A DNA stretch of 48,718 nucleotides from Roseivirga sp. (GTDB lineage: Bacteria > Bacteroidota > Bacteroidia > Cytophagales > Cyclobacteriaceae): positions 1 through 48,718 of the forward strand of contig JAJCYM010000001.1 of the NCBI GenBank assembly GCA_029262895.1. Reading direction: 5' to 3'. Numbering within the stretch: the first letter of the stretch is position 1; every line of letters starts with the position of its first letter. Position numbers and translations under genes: made by a program. The notes below the pieces were generated by a model. It ran no database searches. It was not told the DNA's origin and saw only the letters and a program-made list of their open reading frames with translations. This document shows, piece by piece, positions 7,297-16,200 of this stretch.

Positions 7297-8910
7297 TTAT
7301 GAATGAACGGACACAGTTATTTTGGACGTTTGATTCCCGGTTAACACTAGCCTAAGCGCTGGTTGCAATTTATTAAAGCCTAATGCGTATTTATATTCTT
7401 CCAATTTGACCTTTTCATACCCTTCCATATGAATTACCAGATTCTCCAGCTCAACCTTTCCATTCCGAATTTCTGGCTTTAATCCCGGAAAAAAGTGCAG
7501 AAAGGATTTCAGTGATTCTTTACCCTCTACGGTTCCTACTACCGAGTCTGTCAATTCGAACTTATCTTCCTCCATACTAAAATTCCGACTAACGCGCAGC
7601 CCAAATTTCTTATAGCCATCGTGCTCAGCCGTCACTTCACCCTCTTTTTCATGTGTCACATCAACCTTGGCTCTTTCAGCCACCCTGAACCCACCCCAAA
7701 CTGTTGAGGAGTTATGTCTGACCAGAGTTAAGCAATTATGAGCTTCTGTAGAGCGCTCTAATTGCCTCCTGGCGTTGATATTATAAGTAGAAGTGCCGGT
7801 TTCCACAATCACAGGATGCCCGTTGGCATACAGGCAAAAATTGAGTGCATCGGCATGGGCATGTCCGGGCTGATATGAAGGGTTGACAGCCCCTACATCT
7901 GCCAAAACTTCCAGATTTGAAGACTTGTAAAAGCGATAACCGGAATCCATTAAGGTCGATTCTCGTTTAGGGCTCAACCCGATTTTCAAAGCAAATGATA
8001 GGATGGCTTCAGTATTCGGAGCTATACCAGGTGCCGAGTCCTTCACATAAGGAATATCTCCATTTGAAAAGGTCATTTGCTGCAGCCAGTTCAACATATT
8101 CTCTGCTTTGGCTCCCAACACCTTCAAAAGGTCATCTTGCTTCCAGTCATTAGACGCCACCAGGTCATAGCATTCCAAAAGTCTGTAAAGGACAATTTGG
8201 TGATACATAACCGATCGCTCAAAATGGCCCCCGTCTAAAAATATTTGCTCTTCCAGTTGGCTTAACAACAGCTTTCTGGCCCTGGCATAGAATTGCTCAT
8301 TTCTAAAATAATATGCCCCAAACAGCAATGAGAAGGCATTCTCCAAAAGATGATTGGCCAACAGATGGAACTCTAAGTTTGCGCATAATACTTTATATTG
8401 TCTGAATAGACATTCATCAAATCGCGCAGTATTCTTACCTGTGAGCGAAAAAAACTTCACCCAGTTGATACCCCTGATGGAGATCGGATAAGGTTCTAAA
8501 CCATCCTTTAGTGTATCAAAACCTGTACAGTACTGCTCTATCAACTCAACCTTTTCTACCTCTTCGAAATTTGGCAAGAAAAGAAAATCGAAATAGTTAA
8601 GGTTGTACGCCCAGAGCTTCCCATGGCCTGAGAAATTCCAATCAATTTGGCCCCTCTCAAACTTTGAACTCAGATTGATAAAAGTGAATTTGAACCTGTC
8701 AGTTTCACAAATCTCAACTCCCGTGGCTCCAGGAACCAAATTCGGAGTTCGTAATTTGGGTAATTGAGTTACTGGTTTGTAGCCTTTCAGGTTGGCATAG
8801 GCCGCCCTGCTGATCAGCTTATTCCTAAGTTTATAGTAAAGCTGATAGTATATCTGAACAGGCTTGAGATGTATGACGGTTTGCAAAACCAGTCTGATCT
8901 TACCGAACAT
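7297..8910 (-). CDS. Heparinase II/III-like (alginate lyase fold) protein
   Basis: Protein of 537 aa with an N-terminal alpha/alpha-toroid region and a C-terminal heparinase II/III domain. The conserved GHAHADALNF stretch and the following TGTSTYN and AHNCL blocks carry the His and Tyr residues expected of the lyase family. No signal peptide is visible, which is odd for a polysaccharide lyase that would act in the periplasm. It overlaps the bi-domain oxidoreductase gene by 11 bases. Homologues recur inside O-antigen and capsule biosynthesis clusters next to this oxidoreductase and a WbuB-type transferase, so a biosynthetic, editing or non-catalytic role is as likely as degradation. Confidence 0.85.
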   Translation of the reverse strand: MFGKIRLVLQTVIHLKPVQIYYQLYYKLRNKLISRAAYANLKGYKPVTQLPKLRTPNLVPGATGVEICETDRFKFTFINLSSKFERGQIDWNFSGHGKLWAYNLNYFDFLFLPNFEEVEKVELIEQYCTGFDTLKDGLEPYPISIRGINWVKFFSLTGKNTARFDECLFRQYKVLCANLEFHLLANHLLENAFSLLFGAYYFRNEQFYARARKLLLSQLEEQIFLDGGHFERSVMYHQIVLYRLLECYDLVASNDWKQDDLLKVLGAKAENMLNWLQQMTFSNGDIPYVKDSAPGIAPNTEAILSFALKIGLSPKRESTLMDSGYRFYKSSNLEVLADVGAVNPSYQPGHAHADALNFCLYANGHPVIVETGTSTYNINARRQLERSTEAHNCLTLVRHNSSTVWGGFRVAERAKVDVTHEKEGEVTAEHDGYKKFGLRVSRNFSMEEDKFELTDSVVGTVEGKESLKSFLHFFPGLKPEIRNGKVELENLVIHMEGYEKVKLEEYKYALGFNKLQPALRLVLTGNQTSKITVSVHS

Positions 8911-11017
8911 CTACCCAAGAACCCTTTTTCAAACTTTCAAGAGCCAGTATACTTGCCCTGCTCACATTCATGATCTGATCAAATGGTATAATAGGACTTC
9001 CTCCCTTATCGGCAAATTCAATGAGTTTGCTAAACTGAGTGGAATGCCCTTTGTTTTGTTTGGTTTTCAACTTGCCAAAACCTTTAGCTCCATATCCCTT
9101 AGTCAATCGGAAGTTATCGCTAATAAAAGTCCTCTCTTGAGAAAAAACTTCAATACGCTCTTTTGAATAGGACTTAGAGCCATTGGAGAAATAATTGATC
9201 ACTCCATTAGATCCATTTTCAAATCGTAGTAGAATAGAAGCATTATCAGTATTTTCCTCCGGGTTAGCACCCATTGCATTCATGCAAATCGATTTAACAG
9301 GGCTTCCTGCCAAAAAGACAAGCAAGTCAATGTAATGGCAAGCTTCACCAATAATTCTTCCACCTCCTATTTCCATATCGTGAACCCAGACATCACTAGG
9401 AACAAACCCGGCATTCATAGTTGCATTAATATTAACAGGTCCGCCTCCATCTCCGAGTGCCTTCTTTATTTTAACCATATGCGGTGAAAACCTCCTGTTA
9501 AAACCAACTACAACTGACTTCTGGTGCTCATTAACTGCCGATTCGATTGCGTCCAGATCTTCTATATTCAACGCAAGTGGTTTCTCAACGAAAACATGTT
9601 TTCCAGCCTCTAAGCTTTCAAGTACCATGGGGGCATGAAGGTTGTGTCTTGTAGTAATCAATAATAGCTTGATTGCTTCATCACTCAATAGTTCTTTATA
9701 GTCACTTGTAGCTGAGGCTATTCCAAATTTTTTCGCCAGGATTTTTGCACTTAACCCGCCTGAACTTGCTATGTACTTCACATTGGCATTGCCTTTTTTC
9801 AGCGCTGGCATAATGACACCATTGGTAAAGTTACCAGCCCCTACAATGCCCATAGCACCTCCACTCGATTTCTCTGGATTGACATCAATTTTCCTGGAAG
9901 GGGTTAGAGACTGATCTTCATAGCTGAGAATTGAAGCGATAGCTCTGGAAGTACCTATATCACCATAAATTTTCTCAAAATTGGACAATGGAATTTGCTC
10001 CGTGATCAATGGCTTTACATTTAGCTTTCCGGAGCTAATGGCATTCAATACAGTTTCAAAGTTTCTTTTCTCTGTCCATCGGACAAAAGGCAAGGGATAG
10101 TCATTTCCCTTCTGCTCATATTCGTCATCGTATCTGCCTGGACCGTAAGAACAAGAAACCTGAAAGGTGAGCTCTTTTTCATAAAAATCGGCACGTGAAA
10201 TATTGAGTCCGATAACACCAACCAGGACAATACGCCCGCGCTTGCGGCTCATCTTTGCCGAATTGGAAATAATGTCATTACTCTTGTTGGAAGCAGTTAT
10301 GATTACCGCATCTACTCCGACATTATTTGTTAATTCATTTACAATCTTTACCTGATCTCCACCTGTGGCCAGATTTACAGCATTGACACCTTTGGAATTG
10401 GCTATATCAACTTTTTCCTGGTCAAAATCGAAGCCTATTACCTGGCACCCATTTGCCAGAAGCATCTCAGCAGTAATTAAACCAATGAGTCCCAAACCTA
10501 TGACCACCACGGTCTCTCCCATAGTAGGGTTCAAAAGGCGAATGCCCTGCAGTCCAATAGACCCAATGACAGTAAAAGCGGCCTCTTCATCAGTCACGTT
10601 GTCAGGTATTCTGGCTACCAGGTTTTCCGGTATAGAAACGTATTCGGCATGGTTTCCATTGGAAGCAACGCGATCTCCCACCTTAAATTCTTTGACACCT
10701 TTGCCCACCGCAATGACTTCTCCCGCATTACAATAACCAAGGGGTAATGGTTGGTTTAGCTTATTGAATACAGCTTCAAGGGTTGGCATCAAACCATCGG
10801 TCTTGATCTTATCCAATACCATTTTCACTTTATCAGGCTGTTGACGAGCCTTGGAAACCAGATTGGCCTTACCAAACTCAACCAACATTCTTTCTGTGCC
10901 TAGCGAAACAAGGCTCTTTCTGGTTTTAATAAGAACAGCTCCAGACTTTATTAATGGTGCTGGTACTTCTTCTAGTATAGTTTCTCCGGACTTAAGGTCC
11001 TGAATAATTTGCTTCAT
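8900..11017 (-). CDS. Bi-domain oxidoreductase: zinc-type alcohol dehydrogenase plus Gfo/Idh/MocA
   Basis: Fusion protein of 705 aa. Residues about 1-370 form a medium-chain dehydrogenase with a Rossmann motif (IGLGLIG). After a short linker, residues about 385-705 form a Gfo/Idh/MocA oxidoreductase beginning with GIVGAGNF and containing the EKPLAL signature. Both halves should bind NAD(P). Such fusions occur in surface-polysaccharide clusters beside heparinase-like proteins, and their reaction is not established to my knowledge; oxidation and re-reduction of a nucleotide sugar or lipid-linked sugar is a reasonable inference. The gene is preceded by 133 bases without a recognisable gene. Confidence 0.85.
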   Translation of the reverse strand: MKQIIQDLKSGETILEEVPAPLIKSGAVLIKTRKSLVSLGTERMLVEFGKANLVSKARQQPDKVKMVLDKIKTDGLMPTLEAVFNKLNQPLPLGYCNAGEVIAVGKGVKEFKVGDRVASNGNHAEYVSIPENLVARIPDNVTDEEAAFTVIGSIGLQGIRLLNPTMGETVVVIGLGLIGLITAEMLLANGCQVIGFDFDQEKVDIANSKGVNAVNLATGGDQVKIVNELTNNVGVDAVIITASNKSNDIISNSAKMSRKRGRIVLVGVIGLNISRADFYEKELTFQVSCSYGPGRYDDEYEQKGNDYPLPFVRWTEKRNFETVLNAISSGKLNVKPLITEQIPLSNFEKIYGDIGTSRAIASILSYEDQSLTPSRKIDVNPEKSSGGAMGIVGAGNFTNGVIMPALKKGNANVKYIASSGGLSAKILAKKFGIASATSDYKELLSDEAIKLLLITTRHNLHAPMVLESLEAGKHVFVEKPLALNIEDLDAIESAVNEHQKSVVVGFNRRFSPHMVKIKKALGDGGGPVNINATMNAGFVPSDVWVHDMEIGGGRIIGEACHYIDLLVFLAGSPVKSICMNAMGANPEENTDNASILLRFENGSNGVINYFSNGSKSYSKERIEVFSQERTFISDNFRLTKGYGAKGFGKLKTKQNKGHSTQFSKLIEFADKGGSPIIPFDQIMNVSRASILALESLKKGSWVDVR

Positions 11018-11150
11018 TAATCTAATTGATTGTAAAATGAATGTTTATAGGTCTTCCAGTTGGTCTGATATCAATATTCAATATATCTCAAGGGTATAAT
11101 CAAATATTCTATGACAGCACTTGTGTGCGCAACTCAACATTAATATAGGC

Positions 11151-12083
11151 CTACTTTGTTTTATAAGGCATTAACAATAAATAAATCATGTATAATGTAC
11201 CTAACAGATCGTCTCTCAAATAGAGTGATTTCACCGACTTGTAGAATTCATTATTTGATAGTGTCTTTTCAAAATTCTCAGGGTAGACCTCGTCCTTTTT
11301 GATTTTTCCATAACGAGATTTCAAAATCAGTTTTGGATAGTATTTTCTGAGCATGATCTTCTCAATATCTTGCATCAGTGTATCTGAAATCTTACTCTCC
11401 AAATACGACCTGAAGAGTTCAAGGAATTCCGTGACATAAACATCGCTGAAATTCACTTTATGGACAAAAGAGGAATTGTTTGGATAAGTGCCCACCAGTT
11501 TATTCTCGCAAATAAAGAATTTACTCCCTTCTTTTACACAGTTTAAAACCACATGTAAGTGAGCAAAATTCCCTGCTAATACGGCTGATTCGTCATAATA
11601 TGACATATTTATCACATAGGACGACAATAGACGAAACTGCAACATAGTGCGTGTGAGAAATTGTCCAACAGACACCTCCTCAAACTGCACATTTGTTCTG
11701 ATATTCAGATCGTCTTTCTTAGTGGCAAGGGCCCTTAAAAACACAAGGTCCGGCTCGTCTTTGGTAATGAGTTCATTGATTTTAGGTAAAGAACCAAGTG
11801 TCATGAAATCATCATCGCCCAGAACAATGACATATTTAGTGTCGCAGTTCTTGAAGCATAACTCAAAGTTTTTGGCCCAACCCAGGTTTTCAGGGTTGAC
11901 ATTGTAGTTAATATTCAACCCCTTATCCTTCCATTTTTTTATCACCTCATTTGTATTATCGGTGCTGGCATTGTCATTGACTAATACCTTAGTGAAGGAC
12001 TCTTTTTGTTCAAAAAGATAGCTCAGGTTTTTATCTAAAAACCCGGCTCTGTTATAAGTAGGAATCGCTACTGTTAAACTCAT
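11151..12083 (-). CDS. Glycosyltransferase family 2
   Basis: GT-A fold glycosyltransferase of 310 aa. The N-terminus (VAIPTYNRAGFL), the VNDNASTDNT block and the metal-binding LGDDDF motif near residues 90-97 are classical GT2 features. There is no signal peptide, and only a hydrophobic C-terminal tail (YMIYLLLM). It likely adds a sugar, possibly the 3,6-dideoxyhexose made by the neighbouring genes, to the lipid-linked repeat. Its start overlaps the end of the 4-reductase gene by 32 bases. Confidence 0.85.
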   Translation of the reverse strand: MSLTVAIPTYNRAGFLDKNLSYLFEQKESFTKVLVNDNASTDNTNEVIKKWKDKGLNINYNVNPENLGWAKNFELCFKNCDTKYVIVLGDDDFMTLGSLPKINELITKDEPDLVFLRALATKKDDLNIRTNVQFEEVSVGQFLTRTMLQFRLLSSYVINMSYYDESAVLAGNFAHLHVVLNCVKEGSKFFICENKLVGTYPNNSSFVHKVNFSDVYVTEFLELFRSYLESKISDTLMQDIEKIMLRKYYPKLILKSRYGKIKKDEVYPENFEKTLSNNEFYKSVKSLYLRDDLLGTLYMIYLLLMPYKTK

Positions 12084-12939
12084 TACTTATGATACTTATT
12101 CCTTTCGACAAGGAGGTGTTGGCTGTCCATCCTAATTCAATCAAACCAGAAGGATCAGAAACAGCGGTTTCTATCTCATTTACCCTTTGAGGTAGCCGGT
12201 CAAACAAGAGCTCTGACTTTGAGCCCAATACCGAATGGGCCAAGGTGACGAACTCACGAATAGTGGTACCTGTTCCTGAGCCCAGTTCAAATTCAACAAA
12301 ATCGGGCATAGACGAAAAGACCTTCAAAATAGTCTCATAAGCCCTAACCACATCTTGAACGTAGATAAAATCCCGAGTCTGGCTTCCGTCTGTCAACTCT
12401 ATTTGGGCTTCATTCACGGTCAGCTTTTGAATGATTGAATTCACAAATTTAGAAGTTTTGTCATTCTCCCCATACATGTGAAAAAGTTTCACATTCACTA
12501 CTTTGAATGAAGAATTGTCTGCGTACTTAGATAGCCAGTGCTTGGTCTGAATTTTTGACAAGATGTATTCCTGCAAATATTCATAGTCCGGAAAATCTGA
12601 AAAGAAGCTGTCTGTATTGATAAAAAGCTTCACTCCGTATTTTGATGACAGGGACAGCAGTCTCAAAGGTAGAATCAGGTTTGAATCTATCAATTTAGGC
12701 AAGTCTGCTTCTTCCCGAACAGCATAGGATGTAGCAGTATGAATTACTACGTCAATCTCATGACTTTCAAATATCTGCTCCAGCTCCACTTCTCTGGTGC
12801 TGTACTGCCTGAAATTAGGGTGATCTAATGACAGGGCATTCGACCTGTAAATTCCAATCACAGAGAATTCTGAAATCAAGTGTTTCGTGAGACGTGACCC
12901 CAGGAAACCAGATGTGCCGGTAATTAAGATTTGTGTCAA
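12052..12939 (-). CDS. NAD-dependent 4-reductase of the CDP-3,6-dideoxyhexose pathway (RfbJ/RfbS-like)
   Basis: SDR protein of 295 aa with GTSGFLG near residue 7, an INTDSFF segment and a YILSK catalytic Tyr-x3-Lys. It follows rfbF, rfbG and the RfbH-like gene, which is the position occupied by abequose (RfbJ) or paratose (RfbS) synthase in enterobacterial O-antigen clusters. It would reduce the 4-keto group of the 3,6-dideoxy intermediate to give the final CDP-sugar. Which epimer is formed (abequose or paratose configuration) is undetermined. No tyvelose epimerase is seen. Confidence 0.7.
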   Translation of the reverse strand: MTQILITGTSGFLGSRLTKHLISEFSVIGIYRSNALSLDHPNFRQYSTREVELEQIFESHEIDVVIHTATSYAVREEADLPKLIDSNLILPLRLLSLSSKYGVKLFINTDSFFSDFPDYEYLQEYILSKIQTKHWLSKYADNSSFKVVNVKLFHMYGENDKTSKFVNSIIQKLTVNEAQIELTDGSQTRDFIYVQDVVRAYETILKVFSSMPDFVEFELGSGTGTTIREFVTLAHSVLGSKSELLFDRLPQRVNEIETAVSDPSGLIELGWTANTSLSKGISIISNEFNSSDSYL

Positions 12940-13052
12940 AGCTCTGAAATCACGCTAAGAAACGACTGTGGTCTCACAAGAAACAGACTTTGTGAAACCA
13001 ACAGAGCGTCTTGTTAAAAATGATTTGAAAGTCAATTGACTTAGTTGACTTT

Positions 13053-14267
13053 TCAGCAGTTGATTGAGATGAATTCGTCTAATGATTTGTGCAGTTTCTC
13101 AAACATCTGATCAGTCAACCCATGGTGCAAAGGCAACAAAACGCCTTGTTTCATGATCCTGTCAGCATTTGGATATCCTTCAGCGGTTATACGTTTGTTG
13201 ATATTGATAAAGCCAGGCTGCCTGTTGATATTGCCTGTGAATACTACGCGTGTCTGAATGTTTCTCTTTTCAAGAAAAATCTGAAGTTCGGTCCTTGTAA
13301 AGGGAGATTCTTCTTTGATCAGAATCGGAAATGCCAACCAGGCAGTTTCAGCACCTTCTGTTTCTTCAGGGTTGATAAAATAATCTGGATACTTGCTGAA
13401 GAAGGCCATTTGCCTTTCAAGGTTCTCCTGGCGTGTTTTCATATTCTGATCCAGTTTATTCAACTGTGCCAGACCAAATGCCGCTCCTACCTCATTGCCT
13501 TCCAGATTATAACCTACAGTCTCAAATACAAATTTGGCATCGTACTGTATTCCATCCAGATTTACGTTGAAGCGATTTTCGATTGCTTCGCTTTTTTCAT
13601 CGAAAAGTGATGAGCTGCGACCCCATGAGCGAAGTAATTTAGCTCTTGACATCACTTCCTCGTCATTTATGGTTAAAGCGCCACCATTTCCAGCACAATT
13701 GATGATATGAGAACCATAGAAACTGGTGATTGACATATCAGAATAATGACCTGATGATTTACCTTTCAACTGAGCACCAAGTGTATCAGCTGAATCTTCA
13801 ATCACTTTTAGGTTGTGTCTGTCGGCAATCTCCCTGATCTCATCCCATTTGCAAATATTTCCTAATAAGTTTGGGGCAATGATGGCAACAGTTTTATCTG
13901 AGATCATTTCCTCAATCTTGGTGGGGTCTATACAGTAAGAGTATTCTTCAACATCGACAAAAACTGGTATCAGGTCGTTTTTCACTAGACACCCCACAGT
14001 TGTGGAGAACGTGAGTGCAGGAGTGATCACCTCACCTCCTTTTGGAAACTGAAAGGCCTCAATGCCCACATAGAGGGCTGAAGAGCCTGAATTTACGTAG
14101 AGGCAGTGCTTCTTGTCGAACAAGTCAGCAATTTTAGCCTCGAACTGTCTCGAATAATTACCCATTTGGGTCGACTCATTGAGACATTTCACCACAGCAT
14201 CAATTTCTTCCTGTCCGTATACCGTTTTGGCATAAGACACGAACAGATCATCGGTTATAGTATTCAT
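13053..14267 (-). CDS. RfbH-like PLP/PMP sugar 3-dehydratase lacking Fe-S ligands
   Basis: DegT/DnrJ/EryC1/StrS-fold protein of 404 aa. The Schiff-base lysine of the aminotransferases is replaced by His187 in the SFYGSHIINC segment, the hallmark of the C3-dehydratases RfbH (E1) and ColD. Context (rfbF and rfbG upstream, a reductase downstream) points to CDP-4-keto-6-deoxyglucose 3-deoxygenation. However, the Cys cluster that binds [2Fe-2S] in RfbH, shortly after the conserved Trp-Gly-Arg, is absent: this part of the protein (about residues 215-255) contains no Cys. That makes it ColD-like. No E3 iron-sulfur reductase gene (ddhD) lies in the window. I am confident of the fold and the Lys-to-His change, less so of the exact substrate. 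Confidence 0.85.
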   Translation of the reverse strand: MNTITDDLFVSYAKTVYGQEEIDAVVKCLNESTQMGNYSRQFEAKIADLFDKKHCLYVNSGSSALYVGIEAFQFPKGGEVITPALTFSTTVGCLVKNDLIPVFVDVEEYSYCIDPTKIEEMISDKTVAIIAPNLLGNICKWDEIREIADRHNLKVIEDSADTLGAQLKGKSSGHYSDMSITSFYGSHIINCAGNGGALTINDEEVMSRAKLLRSWGRSSSLFDEKSEAIENRFNVNLDGIQYDAKFVFETVGYNLEGNEVGAAFGLAQLNKLDQNMKTRQENLERQMAFFSKYPDYFINPEETEGAETAWLAFPILIKEESPFTRTELQIFLEKRNIQTRVVFTGNINRQPGFININKRITAEGYPNADRIMKQGVLLPLHHGLTDQMFEKLHKSLDEFISINC

Positions 14268-14292
14268 TATACTTAAAGGGTTTTAAACTTAA

Positions 14293-15357
14293 TTAGACGT
14301 GAAGGTATTTCTCCACTTGTTGTTGAGTGATGTCCTTAGCGTTTCCGCCAGATATCACAGTCTTATTCCATTCCACTATCAACTCAAGAGTAGTGTTAAT
14401 GTTCCATTTAGGGCGCCATCCAAGGCGGCTTTTAGCCTTGGAGCAATCAAGCTTGAGGTAATTGGCCTCATGCGGATGTGCTGCCGTATCAAAGATGTAA
14501 CCTGCACCTTCTCCCCAAAGTTCGCATAAAACTCTGGTGATCCATTCGACATTCTGCACATCAAGATCTTCTGGTCCAAAATTCCAACCTTCTGCAAATT
14601 TCTGCCCATGGGTATACAATCGTTCGGCCAGTATCAGGTAACCACTTAGCGGTTCGAGTACATGCTGCCAGGGCCTGGTGGCCAGGGGGTTTCTAATGAC
14701 CACGTCCTCAGACCGTTCAATCGCCCTGAGAATATCAGGGATTAACCGATCGGCCGACCAGTCTCCACCGCCAATTACATTACCTGCTCTGACAGAAGCA
14801 AGTGCAGCCTTGTCTTCTCCATTGAAGAATGACCTACGGTATGCTGAGGTAACCAGTTCAGCACAGCCTTTGCTACTACTGTAGGGGTCGTATCCGCCCA
14901 TGGCTTCATTTTCACGATATCCCCAGTACCACTCACGGTTTTCGTAGCACTTGTCTGTGGTCACATTTGTGATAGACCTAAGATTAGGGCAAGACCTTGC
15001 AGATTCCAGCACATGAACTGTGCCCATGACATTTGTAGAGTAAGTTTCTACCGGTTCATTATAGGACAACCTCACCAAAGGTTGTGCTGCCATATGAATC
15101 AAAACATCTGGGTTGTGATTAACCATGCTCTTTTTGAGCTTGGCCAGGTCCCTGATGTCACCTATTTCGCTCTCCATACCGTTAGCCACGATCGCCATTT
15201 CAAAGAAATTGGGATCAGTATCGGGTTCCAGTGCGTAACCCTTTACAATAGCTCCCATACTCTTAAGCCAAACGGCCAACCAACCACCTTTAAAACCAGT
15301 GTGACCGGTGAGAAAGACTCTCTTCCCACACCAGAATTCGGGATTTACTTTGGCCAT
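14293..15357 (-). CDS. rfbG: CDP-glucose 4,6-dehydratase
   Basis: Extended SDR enzyme of about 354 aa that converts CDP-glucose to CDP-4-keto-6-deoxyglucose. Motifs: the NAD-binding GHTGFKG near the N-terminus, TTDKCY, and YSSSK as the Tyr-x3-Lys; the GGDWSADR segment is typical of RfbG. I prefer the ATG at 15357 because it forms a TAATG junction with the rfbF stop and gives the usual N-terminus (MAKVNPEFW); an ATG 9 bases upstream at 15366 is also in frame. It is the second step of the 3,6-dideoxyhexose branch. Confidence 0.93.
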   Translation of the reverse strand: MAKVNPEFWCGKRVFLTGHTGFKGGWLAVWLKSMGAIVKGYALEPDTDPNFFEMAIVANGMESEIGDIRDLAKLKKSMVNHNPDVLIHMAAQPLVRLSYNEPVETYSTNVMGTVHVLESARSCPNLRSITNVTTDKCYENREWYWGYRENEAMGGYDPYSSSKGCAELVTSAYRRSFFNGEDKAALASVRAGNVIGGGDWSADRLIPDILRAIERSEDVVIRNPLATRPWQHVLEPLSGYLILAERLYTHGQKFAEGWNFGPEDLDVQNVEWITRVLCELWGEGAGYIFDTAAHPHEANYLKLDCSKAKSRLGWRPKWNINTTLELIVEWNKTVISGGNAKDITQQQVEKYLHV

Positions 15358-16130
15358 TATTTCCATAGTTTCCAGGGTGCTTTCCCATTATCCCAAAGAT
15401 CCTCTAGGAGTTTCTTTTCTCTGAGCGTGTCCATTGGCTGCCAAAAACCATCATGTTTAAAAGCCATCAATTGGTCATCTTTGGCCAGGTTGATCAATGG
15501 ATCCTGCTCCCAAATGGACGAATCACCTTCGATATAATCTATTACCCGCTTTGACAGAACAAAGAAACCACCATTGATGAAAGATCCATCTCCTTTGGGC
15601 TTTTCTCTGAAAGACATAATCTGATTGCCGTTGAATTCCAGCGCTCCGAATCTACCGGGGGCCAAGGTAGCCGTCAAGGTGGCCAGCTTGCCATGATTAT
15701 GGTGAAATTCCACTAGTTGAGAAATATCAACATTGGCTACACCATCACCATACGTAAAACAAAAAGGTTCATCTTCTTCCAAATGCTCCGCTACTCTTTT
15801 CAGCCTTCCACCGGTCAATGTACTTTCACCTGTATCAACCAAGGTTACCTTCCAGGGTTCTGCTCTCTTTTGGTGTACTATGATTTTATTGTTCTCCAGG
15901 TCATAGGTAACATCCGACATGTGAGTAAAGTAATTGGCAAAATATTCTTTGATCATATACCCTTTGTATCCACAGCAAATTATAAACTCATTAATACCAT
16001 AATAAGAGTATATTTTCATGATGTGCCACAAAATAGGCTTGCCACCTATTTCTACCATAGGCTTTGGTTTTAAATGAGTTTCTTCACTAAGTCGGGTTCC
16101 GAAACCACCTGCAAGAATCACTGCTTTCAT
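15357..16130 (-). CDS. rfbF: Glucose-1-phosphate cytidylyltransferase
   Basis: Nucleotidyltransferase of 257 aa that makes CDP-glucose from CTP and glucose-1-phosphate. The N-terminal LAGGFGTRLSEET signature, KPMVEIGGKPILWHI and the TYGDGV metal-binding block are characteristic of RfbF rather than of RmlA or GalU. It begins the four-gene CDP-3,6-dideoxyhexose cassette (cytidylyltransferase, dehydratase, 3-dehydratase, 4-reductase), and its stop overlaps the start of rfbG. Seventy bases separate it from the upstream glycosyltransferase; they contain a short hairpin-like repeat and nothing else recognisable. Confidence 0.95.
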   Translation of the reverse strand: MKAVILAGGFGTRLSEETHLKPKPMVEIGGKPILWHIMKIYSYYGINEFIICCGYKGYMIKEYFANYFTHMSDVTYDLENNKIIVHQKRAEPWKVTLVDTGESTLTGGRLKRVAEHLEEDEPFCFTYGDGVANVDISQLVEFHHNHGKLATLTATLAPGRFGALEFNGNQIMSFREKPKGDGSFINGGFFVLSKRVIDYIEGDSSIWEQDPLINLAKDDQLMAFKHDGFWQPMDTLREKKLLEDLWDNGKAPWKLWK

Positions 16131-16200
16131 TATTGATATGGCTATTTGTTAGTTCTGAGAAAATTTATGGAGGTTGGCTATCATAGCATAGCCTTCAAAA

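Noticed and set aside
13028-13052. Terminator between the RfbH-like gene and the 4-reductase gene
   Set aside because: AAAGTCAA/TTGACTTT form a weak A/T-rich stem with no following T run, and the genes on both sides belong to one pathway.
13053-14267. Ordinary sugar aminotransferase
   Set aside because: The PLP-binding lysine is replaced by His187, which is incompatible with a normal transamination cycle.
16176-16193. Terminator or regulator upstream of the glycosyltransferase stop
   Set aside because: Only a 6-bp GGCTAT/ATAGCC stem without a U tract; too weak to support a call.
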